DNA of 44,602 nt from Prolixibacteraceae bacterium (GCA_030602265.1 JAUWAB010000031.1:1-44602); one strand, 5' to 3'; shown: positions 8,498 to 17,222, numbered from the stretch's first letter. Numbers and translations: made by a program. Notes: generated by a model not told the origin, from the sequence alone.

Positions 8498-8643
8498 ACA
8501 GTAACAGTAAGATTTTTAACGGATTAAAGTACTTTTTTATCTGAATATTCCGGATAAAAGTGCAATGCCTGATGAAATTTTCAGGCATAAAATTCAGGAA
8601 AAATTTTGGAATAAAAACAGAAAACATTCAAAATAACCATCTT

Positions 8644-9561
8644 ATGGACAAAAAAAATACGCGCCGGGCGTTTTTAAGGCTGGCAGGGTTTACTGCAGCC
8701 GGCACCGGGATTGCAGCTTCCGGAGGATTTCTTTCAGCCTGCAACCGGGTGGAAGAGGTTACCGGAGATAAAATAAAACTGCTAACCTCGAGCGGAGAGC
8801 TGGTGGAAGTTGACCGGGCCCAGCTCACGCCGGCCGATATGCCCTCACTGAGTGAAAACCAGAAAAGGGGCCGCGCCGGATTACCTGGCCGCAGATGGGT
8901 GATGGTGATCGACCTGGCCCGCTGCCGGAATGCCCGTAAATGCATGGAGGCCTGTCAGGCACACCATCAGCTGAAGCCCGAGCAGCATCACATGAATGTG
9001 CTTCAGATGAAGGACGCGGCGCACACTGCGCCATACTATATGCCTAAGCCCTGCATGCATTGCGATAACCCCCCCTGCACCAAGGTTTGCCCGGTTAATG
9101 CCACCTTCAAGCGTGACGACGGGATCGTACTGATCGACAACGAAAGATGCATCGGGTGCAGGTTCTGTATCGCCGCTTGCCCCTATTCTGCCAGGGTGTT
9201 CAACTGGACCGAACCGAGGGATTCTGAGAAATATATGGGGGTTACCTATAATATTGAAGCCAATGTTCCCCAGAAAAAGGGTACCATTTCGAAATGTCTC
9301 TTCAGTGCCGACCGGCTCCGCGACGGGAAACTTCCCTCCTGTGTTTCAGCGTGCCCGAACAGCGTATACTGGTTCGGCGACCAGAATGAAGATGCCGTGA
9401 CCAACGGGACTACCGGAGAAACAGTTAGTTTCTCAGGACTGATCCGGGATAACGCAGGATATACGCTGCTTGAAGAACTGGGAACCAAGCCCAGGGTATA
9501 TTATTTACCGCCCAAAGGGCGGGCATTCCCTTATCAGGGTGAAGTTCACAGGCAAGTCTAA
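8644..9561 (+). CDS. Tat-exported iron-sulfur protein, ActB C-terminal/PsrB/NrfC-like
   Basis: Electron-transfer subunit expected on the outer face of the inner membrane, paired with the NrfD-like protein encoded next. The start at 8644 places a twin-arginine signal (RRAFLRLAG) at the N-terminus, followed by a lipobox-like LSAC. Four ferredoxin motifs follow. Motifs 2 (CMHCDNPPCTKVC) and 3 (CIGCRFCIAAC) are complete. Motif 1 reads C94-x2-A97-x2-C100-x3-C104, and motif 4 has Cys218, then Ser221 where Cys is usual, then Cys233 and Cys237. Two clusters may therefore be [3Fe-4S] or absent. The mature protein would be about 270 aa. No molybdopterin catalytic subunit is nearby, which argues against a DMSO or polysulfide reductase. 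Confidence 0.82.
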   Translation: MDKKNTRRAFLRLAGFTAAGTGIAASGGFLSACNRVEEVTGDKIKLLTSSGELVEVDRAQLTPADMPSLSENQKRGRAGLPGRRWVMVIDLARCRNARKCMEACQAHHQLKPEQHHMNVLQMKDAAHTAPYYMPKPCMHCDNPPCTKVCPVNATFKRDDGIVLIDNERCIGCRFCIAACPYSARVFNWTEPRDSEKYMGVTYNIEANVPQKKGTISKCLFSADRLRDGKLPSCVSACPNSVYWFGDQNEDAVTNGTTGETVSFSGLIRDNAGYTLLEELGTKPRVYYLPPKGRAFPYQGEVHRQV

Positions 9562-9579
9562 TCAGAAAAAATATTCCAT

Positions 9580-10944
9580 ATGACAATAAAAAAATCACCT
9601 GAAGAATCCAGGGATCGCTTAGACAAGATCTTTCACGACCTTACCCGGTCGTTAAGGGTGAAAGATGAACTTAGCCGATTCTGGCTGTTTATCCTGATCA
9701 TGTTCTGCATCGTCGGTGTCTGGGCCTGGGGTTACCAGATCCAGCAGGGACTGGGAATTACCGGCATGCGCGATTATGTTTCCTGGGCAATGTATATCAG
9801 CAACTTCGTATTCTTTGTGGCCGTCAGCCTTATCGGGTTGCTTATCAGTTCAATTATGCACCTGCTGAAGATCCGCTGGGCACAGCCGGTGTCGCGGGTT
9901 GCCGAGCAGGTAGCCATCGCGGCGGTGGCTTTGGCAGGTATCATCATTGTAATGGACATGGGGCGCCCCGACCGCTTTCTGAATGTTTTCCTTCATGGCA
10001 GGTTTGCCTCCCCCATCATCTGGGACGTAACGGTCATTACCACTTACCTGACCATATCAGCCCTGCTGTTTTATCTGCCACTGATCCCTGACCTGGCCCT
10101 GATGAAAAACCGGCTCAAGGGGAAGGTACCGGGATGGCAATATAAGATCTACGACATCCTTTCCTTAGGATGGAAAGGCAATCCACAACAGTTCAAGTTA
10201 GTTTACCACTCCCTTCGCATTCTGATGCTGTTGATTATACCGGTAGGTCTGGCCATCCATACGGTAACCTCCTGGCTGTTCGCCTCCACCCTTCGTGCCG
10301 GATGGGACACCACCATCTTTGGGCCTTATTTTGTTGCAGGAGCCTTTGTTGCCGGCACGGCCGCAGTCATCCTGGTCATGTATGTCTACAGGGTCCGCTA
10401 CCGCCTGAAAGAATATTTCAACGATGAGGTTTTCGACCGGATGGGAAAAACCCTGGTTTTCGTCTGTCTGGTTTACCTGTATTTCAATGTCAACGAATTT
10501 CTGGTTCCCGGATATAAAATGAAAGTAGCCGAGGGAATCCACCTGACCGAGTTGTTTTTCGGCCGGCATGCCCTGGCTTTCTGGTTCACGATGATTGCAG
10601 GCCTGATCCTGCCCATCGTTTTAGGCGTTATTAAATATTTCAGGAGACCGCTACCGATCACCCTGATTGCGCTGATCACCCTGATCGCCTCCTGGTTCAA
10701 ACGGTATATCATCGTGGTGCCCACCATGGAACATCCCCACCTGCCTGTGCAGAATGTACCGGAACATTTTGTCCACTACTCCCCCACCAATCCGGAGATT
10801 ACCATAACCCTGTTCGCGTTTTTTGCCTCATTCCTGATCGTTACGGTATTGGCGAAACTTTTCCCGGTGATCACCATCTGGGAATATGCCGAACATCAGG
10901 GGATCGACAAGAAGTATATGTTTGAGGATTACGACCAAAACTGA
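9580..10944 (+). CDS. NrfD/PsrC/ActC-like quinol-oxidising membrane protein
   Basis: Polytopic protein of 454 aa with about ten transmembrane helices. It resembles the ActC and ActF subunits of alternative complex III and NrfD/PsrC, which bind quinol without haem. Landmarks include an N-terminal cytosolic stretch rich in charged residues, the YVSWAMYISNFVFF region, the DMGRPDRFLNV loop and a C-terminal PTMEHPHLPVQN region. It sits 18 bases after the iron-sulfur gene and 6 bases before a cytochrome c gene, so the three probably form one quinol:cytochrome c oxidoreductase. ActC is the best match by context; direction of electron flow is inferred. Confidence 0.85.
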   Translation: MTIKKSPEESRDRLDKIFHDLTRSLRVKDELSRFWLFILIMFCIVGVWAWGYQIQQGLGITGMRDYVSWAMYISNFVFFVAVSLIGLLISSIMHLLKIRWAQPVSRVAEQVAIAAVALAGIIIVMDMGRPDRFLNVFLHGRFASPIIWDVTVITTYLTISALLFYLPLIPDLALMKNRLKGKVPGWQYKIYDILSLGWKGNPQQFKLVYHSLRILMLLIIPVGLAIHTVTSWLFASTLRAGWDTTIFGPYFVAGAFVAGTAAVILVMYVYRVRYRLKEYFNDEVFDRMGKTLVFVCLVYLYFNVNEFLVPGYKMKVAEGIHLTELFFGRHALAFWFTMIAGLILPIVLGVIKYFRRPLPITLIALITLIASWFKRYIIVVPTMEHPHLPVQNVPEHFVHYSPTNPEITITLFAFFASFLIVTVLAKLFPVITIWEYAEHQGIDKKYMFEDYDQN

Positions 10945-10950
10945 GCTGCG

Positions 10951-11835
10951 ATGAAAAAGATAATTATAATAATAACAGCCATTATCCTGATATCGGTTCA
11001 GGAAAGCCGAAGTGCCATTGACTGGCAGGTACCGGACTCGTACATCACCATGGAGAACCCGGTTACCTTTAATAATGTGAACGTCAGGGCAGGCCGCGAC
11101 CTTTGGGACAGAAACTGTAAATCATGCCATGGCGACCCGGGTAAGTTCAATGCCCTGTCGCTGGTGCCCCCACCTCCCGATGCAACGGCAGAGGTCATGC
11201 AAGCCAATACCGACGGGGCCATGTTCTATAAAATTACTTATGGCCGCGGGGCGATGCCTCAGTTTGAAACCACCCTGCCGGCTGACGACCGCTGGAAAGT
11301 GGTCACCTTCATCCGCCGGTTTGATCCCCGGAACGAAGGTTTGCTGACAGACGAAGAACTGCTGAAAGGGAAGATATACGCGCTGGTAGGCAGCGAAAAT
11401 TCCACCATTGATATCGTTGCTGAGGTTCAGGACAAAACCGGCCAGTTGCAGAAACTTGCAGGTTCAACCATTTATGTCATGGCCCGCAAGACATTCGGAA
11501 ACTTACTGGTTGGATCGGTCAGTACCGACAGCGAAGGCCGGGCAACATTCAATATCCCTGCCGGTATGAGGACAAAAAGCGACGGTACCGTTGACTTTGT
11601 CCTGACATTGGGCGATGATTTTGAGCCGACGGTATTTGCCATTTCGGGCGTTCAGGTCAAGGAACCTGAACCGTTTTCCGCTCCCCCGAGAGTACTCTGG
11701 TCGACCAACGACCGCACCCAGGTATGGCTGCTGTTCACCTATTTTGCCGCACTTATCGGAGCCTGGTCGACCATCGGCTATATAGTGCTTCAGATTGTAA
11801 AAATCAGAAAACTGAGCCAGAAAAACCAAGGATGA
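10951..11835 (+). CDS. Membrane-anchored mono-haem cytochrome c with C-terminal helix
   Basis: Probable electron shuttle between the ActBC-like pair and the cbb3 oxidase. A signal peptide (MKKIIIIITAIILI...) is followed by a class I cytochrome c with CKSCH at residues 56-60 and a likely Met ligand in GRGAMPQFE. Residues of about 130-235 look like a beta-rich domain of unknown fold, and one transmembrane helix near 255-280 precedes a short basic tail. At 294 aa it is much larger than a simple cytochrome c. Its stop codon overlaps the start of ccoS (ATGA), linking the quinol-oxidising module to the oxidase operon. Confidence 0.78.
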   Translation: MKKIIIIITAIILISVQESRSAIDWQVPDSYITMENPVTFNNVNVRAGRDLWDRNCKSCHGDPGKFNALSLVPPPPDATAEVMQANTDGAMFYKITYGRGAMPQFETTLPADDRWKVVTFIRRFDPRNEGLLTDEELLKGKIYALVGSENSTIDIVAEVQDKTGQLQKLAGSTIYVMARKTFGNLLVGSVSTDSEGRATFNIPAGMRTKSDGTVDFVLTLGDDFEPTVFAISGVQVKEPEPFSAPPRVLWSTNDRTQVWLLFTYFAALIGAWSTIGYIVLQIVKIRKLSQKNQG

Positions 11836-12014
11836 ATATATTCTACCTGTTGATTGGAGCAAGCCTTGTTGTCGCGCTGATATTCCTGGCACTGTTTATC
11901 TGGTCGGTAAAGAGCGGACAGTTCGACGACAACGAAACGCCTCCCTACAGGATCCTTTTCGATGACGATGAGGGTGAAGAAGAACAAGATATTGACAAAA
12001 AAACCGATAATTAA
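11832..12014 (+). CDS. ccoS: cbb3 oxidase maturation protein CcoS
   Basis: Small protein of 60 aa required in other bacteria for inserting cofactors into cbb3 oxidase. It has a single N-terminal helix (about residues 4-26), then the hallmark WSVKSGQFDD segment and a TPPYRILFDDDEGEE acidic tail, exactly the CcoS/FixS pattern. The start at 11832 overlaps the preceding stop by four bases. A longer open frame begins upstream at 11724 but reads through the cytochrome gene in another frame. Confidence 0.88.
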   Translation: MNIFYLLIGASLVVALIFLALFIWSVKSGQFDDNETPPYRILFDDDEGEEEQDIDKKTDN

Positions 12015-12028
12015 ATCCAGTTACAAAC

Positions 12029-14482
12029 ATGGAAAATCAAAAGTTTTATTACGACCATAAGATTGTAAAGCAGTTCATCATGGCTACGGTATTCTGGGGG
12101 ATCGTCGCCATTATCGTGGGCTTACTGATTGCTTTGCAGTTAGCCTTTCCGGTCTTCAACTTCGACCTGGAATATACCACTTTTGGCAGGCTAAGGCCTT
12201 TGCATACCAACGCGGTGATCTTCGCGTTCATCGGGAATGCCATTTTTGCCGGTGTTTATTATTCGATGCAGAAGCTGCTGAAGACCAGGATGTACAGCGA
12301 CAAGCTGAGTGCCATCAACTTCTGGGGCTGGCAGCTGATCATTGTACTGGCGGCCATTACCCTGATCCTGGGGATTACGACATCCAAGGAGTATGCCGAG
12401 CTGGAATGGCCCATCGACATATTGATAGCGATTGTCTGGATAGTCTATGGCTGGAACATGATCGGCACCATCCTGGTGAGGCGTGTTCAGCACATCTATG
12501 CGGCCATCTGGTGGTACCTGGCTACGTTCCTGGGCATCGCCATGCTTCATGTGGTCAACTCGTTTGCCCTGCCGGTTTCCCTGTTCAAGAGCTATTCCGT
12601 ATATGCCGGTGCACAGGATGCTGTCGTGCAGTGGTGGTATGGCCATAACGCCGTGGCTTTTTTCCTGACCACCCCATTCCTCGGGCTTATGTATTACTAC
12701 CTGCCCAAGGCAGTCAACCGGCCGATCTATTCCTACAAACTGAGTATCATCCATTTCTGGTCACTGATATTCCTTTACATGTGGGCCGGCCCGCACCACC
12801 TGTTGTACCAGGCGCTTCCTGAGTGGGCACAGGCGCTGGGCACTACTTTTTCCATCATGCTGATTGCCCCGTCGTGGGGAGGGATGATCAATGGCTTCCT
12901 GACCCTAAGGGGGGCATGGGATAAAGTGCGTGACAGTGCGGCACTGAAATTCTTTGTGGTAGCGCTCACAGCATACGGAATGGCCACTTTTGAAGGGCCA
13001 ATGATGTCGCTGAAAAATGTGAATGCCATCACCCACTTTACCGACTGGACCATCGGGCACGTCCATATTGCCGGAATGGGCTGGAACGCCGGACTTACCT
13101 TCGGGATGCTTTACTGGCTGGTGCCCATCATTTTCAATACAAAAATATATTCAAAGAAACTGGCCAACATCCATTTCTGGATTGCCACTCTGGGCATCCT
13201 GATCTATGCCATCCCCCTTTACTGGGCGGCAGTAACCCAATGGCTGATGTGGCGTGAATATACCCCGGAAGGCTTTCTGGCCTATCCCAATTTTCTGGAA
13301 ACCCTGTCCCAGATCATACCGCTGTACGTCGCCAGAATTGTTGGCGGCGCCATGTTCGTGACCGGCTTTATCATCATGATGTATAATATGGTAAAAACGG
13401 TCAAATCGGGAACTTTCTCCAATAATGTCCCGGCCGAAGCCCCTGCACTGGTTCCGATGGGTGACAGAAATCCTGCAAGGGAGACCGTACACCGCTGGCT
13501 CGAAAGAAAAGGCGTCCGTTTTTCCATCATAGCCTTCTTTGTGCTGGCTATTGGCGGAGCCGTTGAAATTATACCCATGATCTTCGTCAAGTCCAACATC
13601 CCGGCCATCGATACGGTTACCCCGTATACACCGCTGGAACTTGAAGGCAGGGACATCTACATCTCTGAAGGCTGCTATGTCTGTCACTCACAAATGATCA
13701 GACCATTCAGGTGGGAAACCGACCGTTACGGGGAATATTCCAAAATCGGGGAGTTCATATATGACCATCCCTACCAGTGGGGATCAAGGCGCATCGGGCC
13801 TGACCTGGCACGGGCAGGCGTAGTCACCGGTCCCATGTACAAAAGTGCAGCGTGGCACTACAACCACTTCATGGATCCGCAGAAGATGAATGCACAGTCG
13901 ACCATGCCCAAATACCATTGGTTTGCCACCAAAGAGATCAACCTTGAACGGACACCTGCCAAGATCAGGACCCTCCAGAAGCTGGGCGTACCCTATCCGG
14001 ATGGTTTTGACCAGCTGGCCGTTGCAGATCTCAGGAAACAGGGCGCTGAAGTGGCCGAAAACCTGAAAGCTTCAGGAATCGAGGTAAGTCCGGTCAGTCA
14101 GATGACAGCCATGATAGCCTACCTCCACAAACTGGGGCGCGACATTACCCAGGTTCCGGGGGCAGAAACGGCTGCACCCGCGGAGCTGGCACCCGTGACC
14201 CTTTCCACCGCACAGGCAGACCTGGATGCAGGCAGGGCCAATTATGAGAAAATCTGCGCCGTCTGCCATGGCATGACCGGGGCAGGCATCCCACCGGCAT
14301 TCCCCAGCCTGATTGACGGAGAATGGATCCATGGCGGATCTCCCGAAGAAGTGGTGCGTTCAATATCCAACGGATATCCTGAAAAAGGAATGGTCGCCTA
14401 CAAAAACCAGCTGCCCGCCAGTCAGATTGAACAGTTAGCCAGTTACATTCTTAATGTCCTGAACAATGAAGCTGATAAGTAA
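12029..14482 (+). CDS. ccoNO: cbb3 oxidase CcoN-CcoO fusion with extra C-terminal cytochrome c
   Basis: Catalytic subunit I and mono-haem subunit II of a high-affinity C-type oxidase in one 817-aa chain. CcoN ligands include His59 (low-spin haem), His206 in WWYGHNAV and His256/His257 (CuB), and His344/His346 in GHVHIAG. A CcoO segment begins around residue 505 with a new helix and carries CYVCHSQM at 549-556. A third domain, about residues 725-815, is a second class I cytochrome c with CAVCH at 743-747 and a GMVAYKN Met-ligand loop; it resembles a CcoP haem domain. CcoNO fusions are known in Bacteroidota. It follows ccoS by 14 bases and overlaps ccoQ by 17. Confidence 0.93.
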   Translation: MENQKFYYDHKIVKQFIMATVFWGIVAIIVGLLIALQLAFPVFNFDLEYTTFGRLRPLHTNAVIFAFIGNAIFAGVYYSMQKLLKTRMYSDKLSAINFWGWQLIIVLAAITLILGITTSKEYAELEWPIDILIAIVWIVYGWNMIGTILVRRVQHIYAAIWWYLATFLGIAMLHVVNSFALPVSLFKSYSVYAGAQDAVVQWWYGHNAVAFFLTTPFLGLMYYYLPKAVNRPIYSYKLSIIHFWSLIFLYMWAGPHHLLYQALPEWAQALGTTFSIMLIAPSWGGMINGFLTLRGAWDKVRDSAALKFFVVALTAYGMATFEGPMMSLKNVNAITHFTDWTIGHVHIAGMGWNAGLTFGMLYWLVPIIFNTKIYSKKLANIHFWIATLGILIYAIPLYWAAVTQWLMWREYTPEGFLAYPNFLETLSQIIPLYVARIVGGAMFVTGFIIMMYNMVKTVKSGTFSNNVPAEAPALVPMGDRNPARETVHRWLERKGVRFSIIAFFVLAIGGAVEIIPMIFVKSNIPAIDTVTPYTPLELEGRDIYISEGCYVCHSQMIRPFRWETDRYGEYSKIGEFIYDHPYQWGSRRIGPDLARAGVVTGPMYKSAAWHYNHFMDPQKMNAQSTMPKYHWFATKEINLERTPAKIRTLQKLGVPYPDGFDQLAVADLRKQGAEVAENLKASGIEVSPVSQMTAMIAYLHKLGRDITQVPGAETAAPAELAPVTLSTAQADLDAGRANYEKICAVCHGMTGAGIPPAFPSLIDGEWIHGGSPEEVVRSISNGYPEKGMVAYKNQLPASQIEQLASYILNVLNNEADK

Positions 14483-14654
14483 CCTGCTTGAAACCATTGA
14501 GGGAATCCAGAACTGGTATATTGCCGGACTGCTGATCTTCTTTTTCATGTTCATCCTTTTTGTGATCAGAACTTTGCGGCGACCTAAGAAAGAAATGGAG
14601 GATATCAAAAATGCCATTCTGGAAGATGATAACGGTGAAGTAATCAAACCATAA
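14466..14654 (+). CDS. ccoQ: CcoQ-like small cbb3 subunit
   Basis: 62-aa protein with one transmembrane helix (about residues 18-40), then RTLRRPKKEMEDI and an acidic tail. Size, single helix and position between ccoNO and ccoP fit CcoQ, which stabilises cbb3 complexes. Its start lies 17 bases inside the ccoNO end, suggesting translational coupling. The family is poorly conserved, so the name depends partly on position. Confidence 0.72.
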   Translation: MKLISNLLETIEGIQNWYIAGLLIFFFMFILFVIRTLRRPKKEMEDIKNAILEDDNGEVIKP

Positions 14655-14668
14655 ATAATATCCGAATC

Positions 14669-15265
14669 ATGACTATTGAAAATAACCAGGATACCATGCA
14701 CGGGAACCACCCGGAAAATGGACACGGCCATGCCATGGACGAACACAACTATGACGGAATTGAGGAACTGGACAATCCGCCTCCTGGCTGGATCATGTTC
14801 ATTTTTTACCTGACCATCGGGATTTCCATTCTTTATGGGGCATATTATTTCTGGATCGGGATCGGACCCGACCAGCACCAGGAATATGAGCGGGCCGTGT
14901 TGAAAGCCCAGGCCCAATATGAATCGGGACAGCCGGGTGTACAGATGGTCCTGCTCTCCGACGAGGTTTCGCTTGCCGAAGGGAAAACCATTTATGCCGA
15001 CATGAATTGTGCGGCCTGTCATGGAGCAGAAGGGGAAGGCAATGCCATCGGGCCTAATCTTACCGATGATTACTGGATCCATGGATGCAGCTTCGAAGAG
15101 GTGTTCAATATCATCAAAAACGGTGAGCCCCTGAAAGGGATGACCGCTTTCAAAACTCAGCTGAGCGATGAACGGATAGCCAAAGTCACCAGCTATGTAA
15201 TGCTTACAATGAAAGAGTATAATCCGGCCAATCCGAAGGATCCGCAGGGAGAAAAGTGTGAATAG
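14669..15265 (+). CDS. ccoP: cbb3 oxidase subunit III (CcoP), mono-haem form
   Basis: Electron-entry subunit of the cbb3 oxidase. The N-terminus is His-rich, then comes the CcoP-specific DGIEELDNPPPGW box at the membrane edge, one helix (about 45-65), and a single class I cytochrome c domain with CAACH at 114-118 and a GMTAFKTQ loop. Typical CcoP proteins have two haem domains and about 300 residues; this one has 198 aa and one haem. The missing domain has a likely counterpart at the C-terminus of the CcoNO fusion. The gene lies 14 bases after ccoQ. Confidence 0.88.
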   Translation: MTIENNQDTMHGNHPENGHGHAMDEHNYDGIEELDNPPPGWIMFIFYLTIGISILYGAYYFWIGIGPDQHQEYERAVLKAQAQYESGQPGVQMVLLSDEVSLAEGKTIYADMNCAACHGAEGEGNAIGPNLTDDYWIHGCSFEEVFNIIKNGEPLKGMTAFKTQLSDERIAKVTSYVMLTMKEYNPANPKDPQGEKCE

Positions 15266-15272
15266 GAGAAGG
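15264..15272 (+). promoter_or_regulatory. Strong Shine-Dalgarno sequence before ccoG
   Basis: AGGAGAAGG lies directly ahead of the ATG at 15274. Such a purine-rich site is uncommon among the genes here, most of which have no recognisable ribosome binding site, and it supports the chosen ccoG start. Confidence 0.4.
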
Positions 15273-15273
15273 T

Positions 15274-16644
15274 ATGTCCGGAGAAAAAATGTCGTTTCGC
15301 GACCGCCCCACCAACCTGGATGACCAGGGTAACCGGAAATGGGTCTATGCCAAACAACCCAAAGGAAGGTGGTATACCCTCCGGACCCTCACCGGCTGGG
15401 GGCTGTTGCTCTTCTTTATTGCCGTACCCTTTATCCGGATAAACGGATACCCGCTGGTCCTGCTGGATATCGCCGACCGGAAGTTCATCATTTTCGGTGC
15501 GATTTTCTGGGCACAGGACACCTTTATCCTGGCACTGCTGATGCTTTCATTCGTCCTTTTCATCATCCTCTTTACAGTAACCTACGGAAGGGTTTGGTGC
15601 GGCTGGGCCTGTCCGCAAACCATCTTCCTGGAAATGGTTTTCCGGAGGATTGAGTTCTGGATTGAAGGGGATTATAAAAAACGGCGCCGGCTGGATGCAG
15701 GGCCCTGGACATTCGAAAAAGCATGGAAGAAGCTGGTTAAACATACCGTATTCATCCTGATCTCGGTTGCCATGACCAATGTCTTCCTGATGTGGTTCAT
15801 CGGCAATGAAAAACTCTATGCCATCATCAGGGATCCCATCCGGGAACATTTGAACGGTTTTTTGATCATGTTAGCCGTTTCAGCCGTTTTTTACTGGATA
15901 TATTCCTGGTTCAGGGAACAGATCTGCACCATGATATGCCCTTATGGCAGGATGCAGGGCGTACTTTTGGATGGTCAATCAATTGTAGTGAGCTACGATT
16001 ACCAACGGGGTGAACCCCGCGGGTCAAATGAGAAGGGTGATTGTATCGACTGCCGCAGGTGTGTGGCGGTTTGCCCCACCGGCATCGACATCCGCAACGG
16101 AACCCAGTTCGAATGTATCCATTGTACCGCATGCATCGATGAGTGCAACCAGGTGATGAGGAAAATGGACAGGCAACCCAACCTGATCCGTTATGATTCA
16201 GCCGTTGGGATACTGAAAGGCCATACCTCGATATGGAACACCCGGAACAGAGCTTACTCAGTGGTCCTGCTCTTGCTGTTCGGATTCTTTGTCTACACCC
16301 TGGTCACCAGACCCGCCATTGAAACCACCATCCTCCGGACGCCCGGATTGCTTTACCAGGAAAACCAGGATAATACAATTTCCAATGTGTACAACATGAA
16401 AATCGTCAATAAAACGCACACCGACAGGGCCTTAAACCTTAAAGTTTTATCGCATGGGGGGAAAATTGAAATTGCCGGAAGCAAAATCTTCGTGGAAGAC
16501 CAGGGCATGTTTCAGACAACCTTTATCCTCTACCTGCCCAAAGAAGAAGTCAAAAAGGATAAAATGACGGTTGACTTTGGTATCTTTGAAGAGGATAAGC
16601 TGATTGAAACGGTTAAGGTGACGTTTGTGGGGCCCAGGGATTGA
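15274..16644 (+). CDS. ccoG: CcoG/RdxA/FixG copper-handling ferredoxin-like membrane protein
   Basis: Assembly factor of cbb3 oxidase, reported in other bacteria to reduce Cu(II) during copper delivery. Several transmembrane helices carry the CGWACPQT motif and, near the end of the membrane part, CTMICPYGRMQ. Two 4Fe-4S binding motifs follow (CIDCRRCVAVC and CIHCTACIDEC), then a helix around residue 330 and a C-terminal immunoglobulin-like domain of about 110 residues, the normal CcoG layout. Length, 456 aa, is typical. Its stop codon runs into a repeat-bearing gap before ccoH. Confidence 0.92.
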   Translation: MSGEKMSFRDRPTNLDDQGNRKWVYAKQPKGRWYTLRTLTGWGLLLFFIAVPFIRINGYPLVLLDIADRKFIIFGAIFWAQDTFILALLMLSFVLFIILFTVTYGRVWCGWACPQTIFLEMVFRRIEFWIEGDYKKRRRLDAGPWTFEKAWKKLVKHTVFILISVAMTNVFLMWFIGNEKLYAIIRDPIREHLNGFLIMLAVSAVFYWIYSWFREQICTMICPYGRMQGVLLDGQSIVVSYDYQRGEPRGSNEKGDCIDCRRCVAVCPTGIDIRNGTQFECIHCTACIDECNQVMRKMDRQPNLIRYDSAVGILKGHTSIWNTRNRAYSVVLLLLFGFFVYTLVTRPAIETTILRTPGLLYQENQDNTISNVYNMKIVNKTHTDRALNLKVLSHGGKIEIAGSKIFVEDQGMFQTTFILYLPKEEVKKDKMTVDFGIFEEDKLIETVKVTFVGPRD

Positions 16645-16735
16645 TGATTGATTATTTATTATTTTCTATTGATTATTGGGAGGAAGGAAGCTTGGTGAAG
16701 AATAATGAGGTTGGACAATTGATGATTGATTATTT
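16641..16735 (+). repeat. 17-base direct repeat pair in the ccoG-ccoH gap
   Basis: TTGATGATTGATTATTT occurs exactly at 16641-16657 and again at 16719-16735, with related TTATTATTGATGAATTA just before ccoH. The first copy starts at the ccoG stop codon. The 137-base gap is low in C and high in T, A and G, quite unlike the flanking genes. It interrupts an otherwise tightly packed operon. Confidence 0.6.
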
Positions 16736-16781
16736 GGGGCTGGGGGTGAGGTTGTGAATTACAATTTATTATTGATGAATT

Positions 16782-17222
16782 ATGAAATTTAATTTTGGAA
16801 CGGGGATAGCGGTTTTTTTGGTTTTATTTCTGACGGCGGTGATCGGTTTTGTGATTTTTGCGCATCGGCAGGATGTAAACCTGGTTCATGATAACTACTA
16901 TGAAAAGGGTGCCGACCATACCCGTCAGATGCAGAAGAATGCCCGGTCGGCGGCATTCAGCGACCAGATCGACCTTTCAGATGACGGTAATTTTATCCGC
17001 ATAGTCTTTCAGCCTGGTCTTGCATCGACCATCAAGTCGGGAGAAGTCACCTTTTTCAGGCCTTCGGACCACATGAAAGATGTGAGTATGCCCATTGAGC
17101 TACGGGGCAATGTCTTTATCGGCAGCAAAGAGAAGCTGGTACCCGGCCGTTATATAGTAAAGGTCACCTGGCAGGCAGGAGACCTCGATTATGAAGTGGA
17201 TAAACCGTTCATTGTAAAATAA
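16782..17222 (+). CDS. ccoH: FixH/CcoH family cbb3 assembly protein
   Basis: 146-aa protein with one N-terminal helix (about residues 8-28) followed by a DNYYEKGADHTRQM region, which matches the FixH pattern of a short helix and Y-E-K-G stretch. The rest is a predicted beta-rich periplasmic domain ending in VDKPFIVK. CcoH is needed for a stable cbb3 complex. It starts after the repeat-rich gap and lies 5 bases before the SafE/TauE-like gene. Confidence 0.85.
   Translation: MKFNFGTGIAVFLVLFLTAVIGFVIFAHRQDVNLVHDNYYEKGADHTRQMQKNARSAAFSDQIDLSDDGNFIRIVFQPGLASTIKSGEVTFFRPSDHMKDVSMPIELRGNVFIGSKEKLVPGRYIVKVTWQAGDLDYEVDKPFIVK

Larger units (their letters stand above)
8265..8643. promoter_or_regulatory. 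Divergent regulatory region between sco-cox and act-cco operons
   Basis: This 379-base AT-rich gap separates two divergent respiratory operons and holds no credible gene. An open frame on the plus strand runs in from 8560, but the Tat signal of the downstream protein begins only at the ATG at 8644. The region contains a good rightward Bacteroidota promoter match (8466-8497), a weaker leftward one (8323-8355) and an FNR/CRP-like inverted repeat (8342-8355). Both oxidase operons are probably controlled from here. Confidence 0.6.

Noticed and set aside
8644-10944. Molybdenum oxidoreductase (DMSO, polysulfide or nitrite reductase) assignment for the iron-sulfur/NrfD pair
   Set aside because: No catalytic molybdopterin or multihaem nitrite reductase gene is adjacent; the pair runs into cytochrome c and cbb3 genes.
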